A DNA stretch of 64,000 bases, from the NCBI RefSeq assembly GCF_021730395.1, contig NC_069377.1, positions 68,525,001-68,589,000 of the forward strand. Reading direction: 5' to 3'. This DNA comes from Mercenaria mercenaria. Lineage: Eukaryota > Mollusca > Bivalvia > Venerida > Veneridae. Each line of letters opens with the position of its first letter. Position 1 is the first letter of the stretch. A program made the position numbers and the translations under genes. Positions 36,350-50,700 of this stretch are shown piece after piece. The notes under the pieces are model-generated. The model had not been told where the DNA came from and ran no database searches. It saw only the letters and a list, made by a program, of their open reading frames with translations.

Positions 36350-36415
36350 TAGGTAGGCCTTGGAGAATGTGTATGCAAGCATTCTAGGGGGGTTCGGGGG
36401 CATGCTCCCCCTAAA
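36350..36415. repeat. GGGGCGTAG-type repeat end
   Basis: AGCCAGGGGCGTAGGTAGGC followed by a G-rich run and GGCATGCTCCCCC resembles the terminal part of a dispersed repeat common in marine invertebrates. A related AAGGGCGTAGCAAG start is at 58048. Borders not determined. Confidence 0.4.
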
Positions 36416-36897
36416 AATTTTCGTTTCCTAGAACGTTTTTGGTGCAGTCTGGGAGTATTTTCACAAGAAATAGGTCAGCATCATATCCCATAATAATGAA
36501 TTTTGACAATTTATACCAATTCCATTTTACTGACAAGCGCGCGCCTATTATTTTAACGGTATGTAGATCTATTAGCATAATTATGTAAAACACAACTTTA
36601 TGTATGGTGTCACACTTTAATAAACAATAAAATTTCATATATTAAAAGAACGTTTATTGCGTATACACACGCACATAAGAGAATATATTATTGTTGAAAA
36701 CTGCGAAAGTTCAAACGTACAAAAGGTTAAGGTTACTGTAGAACCAGTAAATTTCCTATGTTCGCTATGAATGTAACTGTCAGTTGTATTCTTGTGCGCG
36801 TGCAATATTGTTCAAACAAACAAGTGCGGTGATTTTACCGGATTTATAAAACACATACGTCCGTAATAAACTCAAAAGATTAAAACAAGAAATAATA

Positions 36898-37054
36898 ATG
36901 GGAAAACAAGGCACACCTTTGAAAGATGCATTTATCAGAGTCGTAAAAAATAATCTTTTAGTAATTTTTACTGTTGCCGGAGTAATATTAGGACTGGTCC
37001 TGGGTCTCGGGATCCGGGAAGCAAATCCGTCGACTGACGCCGTCATGTGGATTG
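36898..37054 (+). CDS. SLC1/EAAT exon 1 (N-terminus and helix 1)
   Basis: ATG at 36898, donor GTGAGT at 37055. It encodes MGKQGTPLKDAF to TDAVMWI plus one base of Gly53. Confidence 0.88.
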
Positions 37055-40000
37055 GTGAGTTACTTTCTTTGCTTAACTACGTTTAATACTTTATTTGTAC
37101 AAGTGCTGCATTATTTTAACTGATTCGTGTCGCGTGTCGATGCAAAATAAGTAGGAAACTGAATTACTTATACATGCAGCTGATCATTTTTATCAGTCAT
37201 TACTTTTAATTTAAACTTTATTTATATAAGGGGTATTTCAAGGGAAGGAATTTTTTACGTGACTTTTAGTTGATAACGTTCAAGTATATTTTGCTTGTAA
37301 ACAAAACGAATGTACTATGTTATCAGAATAGAAGCTAGTCTATTAGTTTCAAGGTAAAGTTGCGAGCACTAGATAAATTGACCGGAACTTGAACCTCGGA
37401 AATACTAGTATACAATTATGTATATGCATACGATGAATATTTTGGTAAATGAATGCAAACTGACTTCAAAAATGACAGTTAATTAACTAAACACACGATG
37501 ATGGGTAATACAGGTTTCGGAACAATAATTTTATTCTTGATCACTAGAAAATGATCGCGTGACGTAGTTATCCTTGATATTGGTATAGGGCTTACACATC
37601 GTTGATGTTCTTTTATTGTAAAAACTGTTAAGATTGCTTTGAAAACCATGTCTAGTTTTACGTATGATATAAGCTACCATCGCGCCTTAAAGTATTTTAT
37701 AAATTTCTGTTTTTTTTTATTTTAGCTCACGTGAGCACGAAGTGCTCGTGGTGACCTTTTATGTTTATGATCTTTTGGGATCCGTCCGTCCGTCCAGAAT
37801 TACATTCAAGAACATCTCCTAATTCACAAGGGAAATGTCAACCATATTTCACAGGAACATTGCTTGAATGGTCCGGTTTCGTGTTTCCTCAAATCTAGGT
37901 CATCCTTTTAGAATTCTTGTTGTCATGGCAATCGGAGGGAAAAGCTGATGTTAGGTGGGAATTATTTCCACAGTGTTCTTTAGATAACCCTCTCCCAGAT
38001 TCTTCCAAGCCATATTGACATAGTTGTAAGGGGACGGGACAAGTTTTCTCTATATGGCTATGCTGATGTTTTATTGGACCGATATCAAAATAATTCACTG
38101 AAATGTCCCCTGTTTGACCCTCTGCTAAATTCTTTTTAGCCATGTCGATTTGTGAAAAAAAAACAAAAAAAAAACATGTGCCTAGTTTTCTCTACACGGC
38201 TTTATTGAAAACGTAAAAGTCTCTTGAAACCGCTGGCCCGACTTCAAAGTAGTTTTACACAATGTTCCTTTTGGTGACCCTCTTACAATTAAATTTAAGT
38301 GGCCAACTAAATATTTTAAAAATACTTAATGAGGCAGACATGTTGATATTTAAACTGTTAACCTCGCGGACCACATTCACTACCTGGTCAGTTTTGTTGC
38401 TGACCTATTATTTATAAACGCTCTTGGTCTGTACATTGGTCCATGCTGCTTTAGGTATAATACATGATGACACGGGAATTTAACCTGACTAAAACTTTTA
38501 AAATTGTTTTTATATTTTTATCATATAATCTTCCTATCCGAGCATATTGTTACTTCGGTGTTGTTGTTTTTTTTTCTGTAAAGAAACAGCACTGTACTAG
38601 TTTTGATTTGAAAGTGTCTTATAAAATCAATGATCGAGTATCTTTCATATAGATAATTATGCTGATGGTATATAAGCAAACATGTTTGATGAAGCAGCTT
38701 GTAAAAATTTCTAGATCAGTATCCTATATACTAATAATTTAGTACATGTAGTTCCGGATAAAAACGAACAATTTCCTGCATGTCCAGTTGTCCGCACTTA
38801 ACTAGGACACACTGAATGTCATCTCGTTTTGCCCCTTCATATCACCTATGGTTTCTGGGAACATGTCAACAAACATTCGCCATTTTGCAACGAAAACATT
38901 TTTTTTCGCTTAGACTACCGATGAATACTCTATGTCCTACCCACTCTGTTTAACGTCAACCGAATTCGCCAGTTGCGTAAATTTGTTTGTCCGTCTGTTA
39001 ATCGAAATGTACACCTTTGTATACGTATAAGTGGTATTGCATCGTTTTTTTAAAACGTTTATGTGTATTTTATAACTTCTTAAAACTGTGATTGGTAGTA
39101 AAATGAGTTAATTTCTTGAAAGTTTGATACGTTTTAAAGTACATGTTGATTTTTTTTTAATTTATAAAAGTACTTTTAATAGTTTATGAAATACTGGACA
39201 ATATAAGCTGTTTTTTTTTTAATTTATAAAAGTACTTTGAATAGTTTAAGATAAGCTGGTATAGTGCTACATGTATTTACTACTTAATATTTCAGGATTA
39301 CCTGGAGAGATGTACATGAGAATGCTGAAGATGATGATTTTACCTTTAATCATCTCTACTGTTATCACAGGTAGGGTCTACAGTAAAATACGATATACTG
39401 GTACAAATAGTCTGGCTATCGACTAGATAATCTTTTTTTTTTTATTTTTGGTTATCACCTGTGAACAAAACACGGGGTCGGAACACAGACTTTGGTAGAA
39501 AATGTATTCTATTTATGATACCTTGTGGCATACTATAAAGGAGTACAAAATAAAGTGGGAAAAGACAAAACGACAACCCGACAGCACAATAATCACGTTC
39601 AACGCATTAAAGTAACTTAATTCAAGTTAAATGAACAAGGACACTTTTAAACCCCTAATTTCTTCTTTGAATTGAAAGTGTTTTATTTAAATTCGTAGTT
39701 ATAAATTTTCTGTATCTTTTTTCCAGTTCAAATAGCTTTGTACATTAACTAACATGGAATGTGTTAAGGGCATTTTATCCGACCATCTATCAACCTTTTT
39801 TATCTTTTAACATGGATGACAATTAATGTATATATTTTTTGTGAATTATTGTCCACTTTTTAATAGTCACCATATTTGGATGTAAATCGTGTTGTTTCGC
39901 CACCATATTTGGGAAAACTGGTTCAATGTATGCATGTAATGTGTTTGGATAAATATTTATGGTGAACGGTGCACGAAGAGTTCACAGGAAAATCCCCGTG

Positions 40001-43000
40001 ACATCAACTTCTTTTCTTTCTCATTTATTTTTTTTTTATATTTAGAAGTATTTTGCTTCGTAAGCGGAAATTCTTCACTTGAATATAAAAGCAAACTATG
40101 ATAAAGACAACATCGTTAAATAGGGTCAGGTTTAATACTTACATTTGAATCTGCTGACAGTCTGCTGCAACATGTTTGAAATTCGAGCTCTGGGTTGGCG
40201 CGTGGACAGGAAAGATAGTATATTGGCGTCAATTATGACGTCAGATTGCCGCTTGACGTCCAGTTTAATGCTACCCGGATAAATGAAACCCAGCATTCTT
40301 TCTCTGATGTTTAATTGTTTAATAATGCAGGAATAATAAATGAATTACGGCAGAAACGCTACAAAACATTGTTGCCTTAAAATGGCGTTATTGACTTCAT
40401 GACGTTACCTCGCAAACTTAATAGCTTTTCTCTTGAAAGGACGTAATTCTGAGCATTTGTTTTTCGCTCACCTGAGCCAAAGGCTCATGGTGAGCTTTTG
40501 TGACCGCTCAATGTCCGTCGTGCGTCGTGTGTGGTGTGTCCATCAACATTTTCTAAAAAAAACTTCTTCTTCAAAACCACTGGGCAGAATTACACCAAAC
40601 TTCACGGAAATGATCCTTGGGGGTCCCCTTTCAAAATTATTCAAAGAATTCAATTCCATGCAGAACTCTGGTTGCCATGGCAATTGAAAGGAAAAACTTT
40701 AAAAATCTTCTTGTCCAAAACCGCTAGACGTAGAAGCTTGATATTTGGCATGTGACATCATCTTATGGTCCTCTATCAATTTTTTTCAAATTGTGCCCCT
40801 GGGGTGAAAAGAGGCCCCGCCCCGGGGGTCACAAGTTTTACTTAGACTTATATAGGAAAAAACTTTAAAAATCTTCTTGTCTAAAACCACAAGACCTAGA
40901 CCTTTGATATTTGGTGTGTAGCATTGCCTTGTGGTCCTCTACCAAAATTGTTCAAATTATTAGCCTTGGGTGAAAAGAGGCCCCGCCCCGGGGGTCACAA
41001 GTTTTACTTAGACTTATGTAGGAAAAAACTTTTAAAAATCTTCTTGTCTGAAACTGCCAGGCCTAGGCTTTTGATATTTGGTGTGTTGCATTGCCTTGTG
41101 GTCCTCTACCAAAATTGTTCAAATTGTTACCCTAGGGTGAAAAAAGGCCCTGCCCCGGGGGTCCCAAGTTTAACATAGACTTATATAGGGAAAAAATAAA
41201 ATCTTCTTGTCTGAAAGTTCAAGGCCTAGGCCTTTGATATTTGGTATGTATCATTGCCTAGTAGACCTCTAACAGGATTGTTCAAATTATTCCCCTGGGG
41301 TGAAAAGAGGCCCAACCTTGGTGGCCACTTGTTATATGAGTTATATAGGAAAATATATTTAAGAAAATATCGGATCATATTTCCTAGACTGTTTAATTAC
41401 ATTTATCTGATGTACCCAAGTGACTACGTATTACCTTACTGTGACCTTGACCTACTGATCTACTTTCTTGGTTTTTGAGATACAGCCTTGAAATTTGGAT
41501 GACATGTACAGTTTTGCGTACCAATATTAAAACTGACTTTCAGTGACCATGAATGTGACCTACTGACCTACTTTCTAATATTTTAGCATCAGTTTGCCAT
41601 TTGAAACATGTGGCTCATATTACTCAGGTGAGCAATTGATGGTCATCATGACTGTCTTGTTTATTTTACCTATTTTTAAACAACCATTCGTCTTTGATAA
41701 TATGGTACTTAAACCCCAGGGCTCAGTATAAAAGGAATGGCTCCACCCACAAAATGTCAATCATTGAAAATTCAAAAACCATTCAGACATCCTTCAGTTT
41801 TTGATATTTTTTTCTAAATAACTCAATTAAGAATGAAAATTATTAAATATATTTTCCCTCATCAATTCTCTAAGTTCTAATCTTTTTAATGATATTAAAT
41901 TAAAGGTATACAAAGATATCTCATAGGAGTTATTTTGCTTGCAAAATAACAAGAATTTGAAAATTTGACAGTTGAAATTTGAAATCTGAACTCTGACATT
42001 GGTCATGTGATAAAGCAGAGCAGTCAGCAGGAAAATGTAAACACACAGGTCAGGTCAGGTCAGGTAACAATCTCAATAGTGATTTCTTGAGTTAAATTAC
42101 AGCTACCATGGAAACGAATCCCTTGAACTATATAACTAAATGTAAAATCCAAACGTGTTGACACTGGTCTATTTAAGTAACACAACTTCAGCTTTTTATC
42201 TGCATTTCAACACTACCCATGTGAATAATATTTGCAAGCACAATGATCACGCCATGTACCCGGATAATCTTAACTCTGTTCAGCGACCCTAACTCAGTGC
42301 CAACATGGCGGATGTAAAGCCGATACAACTTTGTTTTCTGTGTAATTACGATGTATAAAGGAATTTTCTGTTGATATATCTATCTCCATTGATCAAGTAT
42401 ATATTTATTTCAAAATGTATCATGTTAAATATATCAATCCTTGTGGTTTCAGGTGGAAAAACGACGAACAAGGCAACTTTTTCAATGAAAACTTTTACAA
42501 AAAATCTTTAAAAATACTTCTATGCTTTTGATGCCTCGACTATTTTGTTGTTTGAAAGCAAAGATATATTGTTTTATAGGCCCGTTTACCCTATGTTGTT
42601 AACCCACTACATGTTGACATAAAACATGTTCAAATTTACTGACAGCGAGAAAAGGGATAAAAACCTAACTTTGATTTGATAAAAACCGAACTCAGTTTAC
42701 ATGAGGAATGGATAAAAACTTAACTTACACGAAATTGCGTGACGGATAAACACCTAACTGACTAGTGTTCTATAGAAATGAATGAGTTGACATGTACATG
42801 GTCTGATTATTGTAAACATTACTTTATAGGCGGTATTGTCTTCAAACTTTGTCATTAATTTTACAAGATGTTATATGTATGCCCACTACAGTCAAATATT
42901 TTTTCACAATTTTGACATTATGCAAATAGCAATGTTTGGAAAAATCTGGATAAACCCTAAAAAATAACTCAGTATAAAAGTCAAAATTATTATATTTATA

Positions 43001-46000
43001 TAAGAAATTATTTAATACCACCGATGTTCGAAGTTCTGTAGTCCCCAGCCCTCTCTCCCTCCATCTCTCTCTCTCTCACACGCACACACACACACTGTTT
43101 CAGAAAAATTGTGTTTGTTTCAAATCTTGTATATCGTATAGTGTAAGAGATTTTTATAGAGGTGCTAATGGACTATTTTTGATATTGTTTAAATTGGATT
43201 AGATTTATGATAAATTATTAAATATGATATTTTTCAGACGGTAAATAAGGAAGAAAAGTGTGTGTGTGCGTGTGCGTGTGCGTGTGCGTGTGCGTAAAAG
43301 CTGCCAACTGGGTAATTTCGTATGAATACACACCAACGTACTGGGGATACGCCCCGGACCGGGGAATTCCCCAGTTCATTTTAACAATACCACGTTATTC
43401 CTGACCTTCAAATTAGTCATCTCTCGAAATTTGAGCTTATTCTGAGCGATAGAAATTTATTCCCCGGTACGCCGGTTCTGGTCATACCCATATCTCACAC
43501 ACAAACAGAATTTTACAACTGTGTATCTTTCCCCATTTACTGCAGTTCCCCAGTTTACCTGTATACAACTCGTAGTACATACACACAAAGGTTTAAAATA
43601 TATTCACTAATTTTACATATGTTTTCATCATTATAAGCTCATGAGTGAAAAGATTATGTTGATTAATTCATCAATATTATTACCAATTAAATATCTTTTA
43701 ACGTTCATAAGACAGTATTATATATTTATTATGTTACCGCATATCTTTTCTGGCTTATTGTGTTATGCGCTTTTATTTCTATATTAATAACTTGATTTGA
43801 CAATGTTAATGTGAAACTGAGAATATTATAATATACAGGAACACTACTCAAAATATATATATTCTATATATTATACATTTTATGTATATTCATCGCATTT
43901 AACAAACTTTCAACTTAATAATAATCTTATTAATGTTAAACTGAGAATATTATAATATACAGGAACACTACTCAAAATATACATTTTATATATACATTTT
44001 ATGTATATTCATCGCATTTAACTAAGTAAACTTTAAACTTCAAGCGCGGTGCTGAAATATACTAATTCCTTTTGAATTACCGTGCTGCATTTGAAAAAAT
44101 AAATGTAGTATTACCTCCAAAGATGTTCATATGATCAGCTCATAATGCAATTACCTATGTAAATTCAACAGTAATTAATACAGCAAAGCCAGAGAATTTT
44201 AATACAGTTTCATTATTTGGAAAAATAAAACAACAACATTTGTACATTACCTGATTCATATTATTTACTACACATCAAAGAAAAGCATAAGAGGATCTGA
44301 CTCCAGTACGTTTAAAATACTGAAAATTAAAAAACCTATATCATACATTATTATTCAACTTACAATATTACACACTGTATTAGATCAATTGTGCAAACAT
44401 CATATGAAACAGACAGAGCTAATACAAAACATAACTGAGCCAATATGAGAAAAACAGGGCCAATACGAAAAAACAGGGCCAATACGGAATTCAAGCATTT
44501 TGATTGGTTCAAAAGAGAGGGCCAATACGGAGAAGCCACTTCCGTTTGATTTTTAAATGACGCCATTTTGTTTTACATCAGAGTAATAGATTACATTTTT
44601 TTTTCACATTTTGATAAAAAAAAGTCATCCAACATGTTTGAATTTAATAACCAAGTATGACTGAGCGGGATGTACGTCTTCGGAGATTACAACGGTACTT
44701 TCGCTTATTCGGTATTGTGTAAAATGCAAGTGTTTCCTGTCAGAAATTCTAGCAGTTGTCAAGGAAAATAATAAGAAAATATGGAAACTCAGATTAATTA
44801 AAAGGATGAGACTTATCTTTAACAGACATTTTGATAGTGTGGACTATTTGTGCAATGATAAATAGCGATTCAAGTGCTGGAAAGTGGATGAATAAATTGG
44901 CGAACAAGAGTGTCAGTTGTGAACTGCAAACAATTTCGGATAAGAATTAAACGAGGCATGGGACTATATAATATGTGCTTGATTGGTTGTATTATCTTGA
45001 TCAACACATATGTGTATAATTTTGTGTCTCGTTGCTTGCAGCCTAAAAGGAAACGACTTTTAAAGCAGTTTTTATCACAGTTCAAATGGTATGGTACTCG
45101 CTAAAGAAAATAAATAGGAATTCCAAAAAATAAGGTATGTTCTAGTTACTCTTGATTTTGTCGCATTAAAAGTATCTTTCAAAATTATTCTCAAGTACCT
45201 ACATACAACTCATTCTGTTTTACTGGCGAAAATGATCATGATTTCTAAAATACGTCTAAACTGTAAACAACTTGTCAAAGAATGACACGATTTTTCACCT
45301 GAACGTGCATAGCTGTCATAAGGTAACTCACAGAGTTCTTATACTGTTACCGCCAACAGTTGAAAATTGAATAATAATATTATCATTAATCAAGCGATTT
45401 CATATTGGCCTAGTTATTTGTCCTCGGGCAGTCGTATTGGCCCTCGGCCTACGGCCTCGGGCCAATACGACTACCCTTGGACAAATAACAAGGCCAATAT
45501 GAAATTGCTTGATTAATAACATTATAGTACCTAACTCATGTAATTATATTAACACAGGATTTTCATGCTATTTTCGCGCTGATTTTGTTCAGCAATCGCA
45601 ATGTGTTGAAATATATGATGTAAAAATGTTTCAACAAAGCATATAGGCTCATATACATGTCAGAAATTATTTTATTGTACGATGATTCTAGATAGGCATA
45701 AGTATAGATATGGCATACAGTTATCTGAACGAGATTTTGTTTTTGTTTTAACGGTTAAATCTGATCAAAACTGCGTTTTAAGAAATTTTGTTTAATGGAA
45801 GGGAATAAAAAAAAGATATAATAGCTTCACGCTCAGCCTTTGATATCATAGAAATATGTTATAATTGTACTTAAGTGTATGAAATTATCAACTATTATCC
45901 CATAGAAAATATAATTCAATAGAAATCCATTCATTACACCTAGTTAAATATTACGCTATTGACACCGGTACAAGGCATACGATATTACAGTATTTGACAA

Positions 46001-47700
46001 TCAATTCACAGTGAGATAAATATGCTCCTTCTATATAATTGGTGATTTAATATTTTCAATGCGTAATACGTAACTAAACTGTATGTATGATATTTCGAAA
46101 GACCTTAAACAACATTTTTAAAAATCATCAAAACAAGATTTCAGTGTAATACTTGGTTTTAGATGTCGTTTAGATAATATTATATCAACAATCCCGCTAC
46201 GTTTATATACTTGTTTTATGATTCAGTATTTTTGGTACGAAATCTGCCCAATGCTAATATTAAAGCCTGAAATTTTCATAGTTTCGCACTTCGCCGTTGT
46301 GATCTCGTGCTTCGTCTTTCACGCTTCTTTGTCATGGGAAGGCGATACCCGAAGCGCGAGATCAAAATGACAAAGCACGAAAATAGTAAAATAATACATT
46401 TTATATAAAAGATTTAGAACGAATAAGGTTTTCGTGCAATGTTAAGCTTCAAATACACGCCAAAATGCACCATTTGTGGTTCTCAGATGAAAAGAAATCA
46501 TGGTGAGGATACCAAGACCCCTACGCATTACCTCTGCGTACTATGAAGAATGCCCTGGCTACCACTTATAGGAACCACTTATATGTTTTGATTCTTAATA
46601 CTATTTTAATGTACCTACAATCACATTCGGTAATAACTGTCTTTGGAACGAATAGTATTCTTCTGCAAAGGGTAGAATGTTCGTTCACAATATTGCGTCT
46701 GTAAATCGGTTCTTTGATTTTGAAGGAGAAATTGTCTGCTTAGCAATTTAGTTAAAATATAAGTGGGGACTATAGTATACAATATTCACTTAATATCGAA
46801 GTTCAACCGCTTTTGTAAGTAATGCTTTTGATTGAAATAAAAAGTTGATATAACCAGATACATTTTTTGTGATATATTGTGTTTCTGCATCATGTATCTG
46901 GCTTGTTCTTCGATCGTTTTATGTCTTCTTAAAACAGTAATTTTAATGTAAACATTTGACATAGGCAACTTTAGTTGAATTTTGAAAGGATTGACGCACC
47001 GCTTACAAACAGAATATAGAATTTCTCCGATTGCTGACCGCCTCTGTGATTGGGTGGTTAGGGTCGCTGATTTAAAATCACCATAAGCTCTCACTGATTA
47101 AGGGGCATTGGTTCGAGTCCTGCTCCCGACCATTTTTCCTTTTTGTAAGAAAGCTGTCAGTTTCTTACGGAGGATGGGAGACTATTACTGGATGTTCCCA
47201 GGAACTATTGTTGAGTAAAGTGACCGCCTGACATAACTGAATACTAAAACGAGCATTAAACCCGTCAAATCAAATCAAATTCCTCGATTGACTTTACTCA
47301 TATACACGTTATGCAACAAGTGATTCCGCATATATTAGTTTAATAGCTAGTTCCTCGTTTCAACTATACACATGCACCCGTTTAGTTATACACTTGTACC
47401 TCATTTAGTCTTTACACTAATTTCCCGTTTTGTTGAAACACACAATTCCACATTTCGTCTATACACAAACACCCGGTTTGTTATACACTCACCTCAGTTG
47501 GTTTAAACACAAAATGCCCCGTTTTGAATGTGAAAAATCTCATTGCTTAACTATTGAAGATAGCTTTAATCTAAAGCCTCGGATAATTTAAAGATGATCA
47601 GAATAAGAGTTGATAGAAATATGAAAACTGTAGGTGCAGTAATAAAGAAGTTCCCACTTAGTAGGTTTATAACTTACATCCCCGATTGGTAACGTTTACA

Positions 47701-47732
<32 letters not shown>

Positions 47733-50700
47733 GTGTGGTTGGGGGAGCGATGCATGAACTGATGGGACAGGGGTGTGGGTATCCTTACATTTTTCATTTG
47801 TTCACGGACACTTAAAAATCCACTTGTCTATAGTCAAATTTCACTAGCTCTGATTTGTAATATTAAACCTTCATGAAAGCGCAAATAGACTGGAGATCGA
47901 GGTCTTTATTTAGGACAATAAAATAGAAAAGCATATCACATAAATGTGGTAAAAAATAAGCTGTTGAAATATTTGCCTTTTAACGTTTATAAAAGTCTGA
48001 AATCGCGTAAGCAGTGTTCGGGATCTTTTGGGGTCATGCCCGAAACACTGCCCACGCAATGGCGCAAAGCCATATGAATTCAGAGGAAGACTCTTTAAAA
48101 CGTTCCGACTTATTTTAGTCATGCTTGCGATCTCTGTGTGCTTTTGAATTTAATTTGGCCGACTACTGGCTCAAATATTCCTTTGACAGTGACTTATTGT
48201 CTCAGCAGTAGGAATTCTACTTACAAACTTGTCATAATACTTTTTTTTAAGTTGTTTACGTTTCTGATGTCTTTAAATGTCCTTTTAGTTCTCTGTGTGT
48301 AACCCTTGTTTTCCTTTTTTAGTAATAGTTACAGAATGCTATATGCTGATGATGCAAATATTTTTCTTCAGCTACTTTAAGTAGTTCTTCTGTTCCCTTT
48401 AGCATGTATATGATTTCTTCTTTTATGTTGTTTTTTTAAATGCATGTTGTAAAATGTGACTCTTCTTATTTTTGTGTAGTGTCAGCTAATATTTTTTTTT
48501 ATGTTGCTTTAAAGTGCTAAATATGTATGTGGTAAATTACTTTTTCCTTATATTTGCAAGTACCTATGTGCTATTTTGTTTTAACGCGCTGTAACATGTA
48601 TGTGCTAATTTGTGATTTGTTTCTTATCTACTTTGAGCCAGATGCTTTATTTGCTTTAATGTGCTTTAACATATTTGCATTTTATTACAGCTGTTTTACT
48701 TATGTTGAGCTTATTTACATGTGTTTGTCGGAAAATCTAAATCTTCTCTGATATTTTATCATAGTCACCAAGTTACAGTGTGCGCGAGACCTAGTCAAAG
48801 AACCCATTATCTTTATCACCTCCATACACTTGAAGCAACACACAATCTTAATGCAGGCCTCCTAGCAGGCCTGAACAAAAATAAAGGGTTTTATAAAGGC
48901 TCCAATCTATGGAAATAAAGGCCTTTTAGTGTAAAATATTAAAAAATAAAGAGTAAATAAAGGCTATTTTTGTTGGAATTCTCGTTGAAAACACCCATGG
49001 TCTGGTAAACACTACTGCAAACATCTACATGTATGTGGTCTGGTGAACACAACAGCATTCTGAAAAACTCAAGATGAAAGATATACTAGCAGTATCCTAA
49101 TAACAACACTTAAAAGGGGGGAAGAAATACAGTAGTACAACCATTACTTGCTTTAAACTGGCATGGCAAGCAGTCTGAACAAAAATATAGGTTTTGAGTG
49201 AAAATTACAGGCTATTTGGCCGTTTTAAAGGTTTTTTTTCAGAAGATTTAAAGGTTTTAAAGGTTTGCTCTGAAATTAAAGGTTTTTAAAGGTTTTAAAG
49301 GTTTCACTAGGAGGCCTGTTAATGATATTTTATGTTTTCTCATTTTATACCTGAAAAAGTATGCTTGTCCGCGGACACACAGAATGAAAAATGCACTTGT
49401 CCGCCGGCAAAAAATCACGAGTCGGATAAGTTGGACATAGGAATCCCATATCCCTGCAGGGGTGGGTAGATCAAAGAACTTCGAGCATTAACAGTCCATA
49501 AAAAAGCACAGACGAACAGCCGTTTTCGTTTGGTTAGGTGTTTATCCATTCTAAGTTTGTATTTATCCAGCACTGTTTCCTATACCAGTTAGGAATTATC
49601 CCCAAATTTAAACCTACCTCATAATCAATACAATTTTTAAGCCATAAAAATCAATTTCAAACTTTGATACTGTTAAACATTGTCAAAGAGATATTTATGG
49701 AACTAATACATTTAATAAGTAAGGTCTTACTGCAATTTCTGGTACTTTAAAACAGTTAGAAACATAAAACATGTTCATTTTGAAGACATTTTTGAGTACA
49801 TTTTAATGAATTCTAGCCACATAATGTGACATTTCGATTGAAATATTTAGTACACAAAACATGTTATCAATACAGGATATTATGACTATCAAAAGTTTTA
49901 CGCTAACATTGCATACTCACATAAAAACATGAAAAAAGACAAGGAAATTAACTACATACACCATCTTTCTGTCAGCCATGTTGGCACTGAGTTAGGGTCG
50001 CTGAACAGAGTTAAGATTATCCGGGTACATGGCGTGATGATTTTCCATAAAAAATGTCAGATGAGGAGTACTGCTGTAAGTATTGTGCTAATAACATTAC
50101 CCAAATATTCTGTGTTGGCCACAAACATAGGTGTATATAAAAATGAGAGGAAAACACGAGCCCCGCGACGTATACATTTTAAGCTCATTTTAGAAAGCTA
50201 ACGCGCATACTAATACAATTATCAAATACACAGACTTCTACAAATAACATAATAATATTAATATCGCATACCTTTAGAGTATTCAAACCTGAATAAAAAT
50301 TGTACTTGAGGGGAACTGGATATTGTAGCAGCTAAAACATTAATTACACGAAATGCAATAAATTGCTCGGGTTCAACTAACTTGAATTTAGCCTGATATC
50401 AAGGTATACTTCCTCCTAAATGAACATGTAAGAACATGAACATGTAAGAAGGAAAACAATAAAGGACTTCTTGTTGTTCATCGTTCAGATGATAATTCTC
50501 TCGTGGTTCAATTCCTGCACTTCTTAATTAACTCACTTTGCTGTTTATTTTTTTCCAGGTACCGCAGCCTTAAATCCGAAATCTCAGGGGCGTATCAGTG
50601 TGGTATCCGTGACCTTCATTGCCATAGCCAATACCATCCCACCAATTATAGGCGCTGTGGTCGTTCTCTTATTAAATCCAGGTATGTAGCTAAAAAGGGT

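Larger units (their letters stand above)
42246..50038. mobile_element. 7.8-kb span bounded by 64-bp perfect inverted repeats
   Basis: 42246-42309 and 49975-50038 are exact reverse complements. Inside each end a motif close to GGATAAAAACCTAACT recurs in mirror orientation: left at 42260, 42654, 42677, 42709 and 42743; right at 49532, 49551, 49588 and 50009. This is the layout of a DNA transposon with subterminal binding sites. No transposase ORF is visible between; the span has picked up a SINE and MITEs. The two ends might instead be two separate short copies facing each other. Superfamily unknown. Confidence 0.65.
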
